Part shown: piece after piece, positions 5,145 through 5,230 of the stretch
How the letters are laid out: each line of letters opens with the position of its first letter
How positions within the stretch are numbered: the stretch's first letter is position 1
Origin: JANOYJ01 sp031373225
GTDB lineage: Bacteria > Pseudomonadota > Alphaproteobacteria > Rhizobiales > Rhizobiaceae
DNA: 5,230 nt
Direction: 5' to 3'
Assembly (NCBI GenBank): GCA_031373225.1
Contig: JANMMM010000359.1
Location: 1-5,230 of the forward strand
Program-made: the position numbers and the translations under genes
The notes under the pieces: generated by a model
Told to the model about the DNA's origin: nothing
The model's database searches: none
What the model saw: the letters and a program-made list of their open reading frames with translations, nothing else

Positions 5145-5230
5145 ACGGCAGGCGCGATCTCGCCGCTGAGGCGCTTTGACGCCAATCCGCGCGCCAGGCC
5201 CTGCGCATTCATTCCCTGCCGCGCCAGTGA
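5141..5230 (-). CDS. C-terminal tail of a convergent gene, unidentified
   Basis: Read on the minus strand from the right edge, one frame stays open for 29 codons and ends with a TAA at 5141-5143. It gives a tail containing SLARQGMNAQGLARG followed by LASKRLSGEIAPAV. The stop overlaps the final codons of the GH114-type gene, a common arrangement for tightly packed convergent genes. The composition (Ala, Leu, Arg, Gly) is plausible for protein, but a GC-rich sequence of 90 bases is often open by chance. I do not recognise the family. If this call is wrong, 5145-5230 is intergenic with nothing identifiable. Confidence 0.35.
   Translation of the reverse strand, partial: SLARQGMNAQGLARGLASKRLSGEIAPAV

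Overview
The window is a GC-rich, densely packed bacterial chromosome segment. Third codon positions are mostly G or C, genes overlap or nearly touch, and GTG and TTG starts are common. The gene content (DUF2007 protein, COG4123-type methyltransferase, short S49 peptidase, IspE with rhizobial-type sequence) suggests an alphaproteobacterium, probably Hyphomicrobiales/Rhizobiales. This is inferred from protein style and remembered gene order, not from a search. No phage, IS, CRISPR or RNA gene is visible; it looks like ordinary chromosome.

Layout. Positions 1-1233 (minus strand) hold a two-gene sugar or polyol catabolic unit: a Gfo/Idh/MocA dehydrogenase whose stop overlaps the start of a sugar phosphate isomerase/epimerase-like TIM-barrel gene that runs off the left edge. 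Positions 1234-1340 are the only real divergent intergenic region; they carry a TTGAC/GTCAA inverted repeat and several GCAATC/GATTGC copies. From 1341 to 5144 six genes run on the plus strand: a 70-aa DUF2007 protein, a TrmN6-like methyltransferase overlapping it by 4 bases, an S49 (SppA-like) peptidase, a 61-aa single-pass membrane protein, ispE, and a secreted GH114-family TIM-barrel protein that overlaps ispE. At the right edge the tail of a convergent minus-strand gene probably overlaps the GH114 stop codon.

How the genes fit together. The minus-strand pair probably acts on one carbohydrate, with dehydrogenation followed by isomerisation or epimerisation. The plus-strand genes are mainly housekeeping: RNA modification, peptide cleavage, and the fourth step of the MEP isoprenoid pathway. 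They are unrelated in biochemistry but linked by tight spacing. The most notable points are the start of ispE (TTG, no visible Shine-Dalgarno), the coupling of a secreted carbohydrate-active enzyme to ispE, and the repeat-rich divergent promoter region. I see no strong evidence for an undescribed multi-gene system here.
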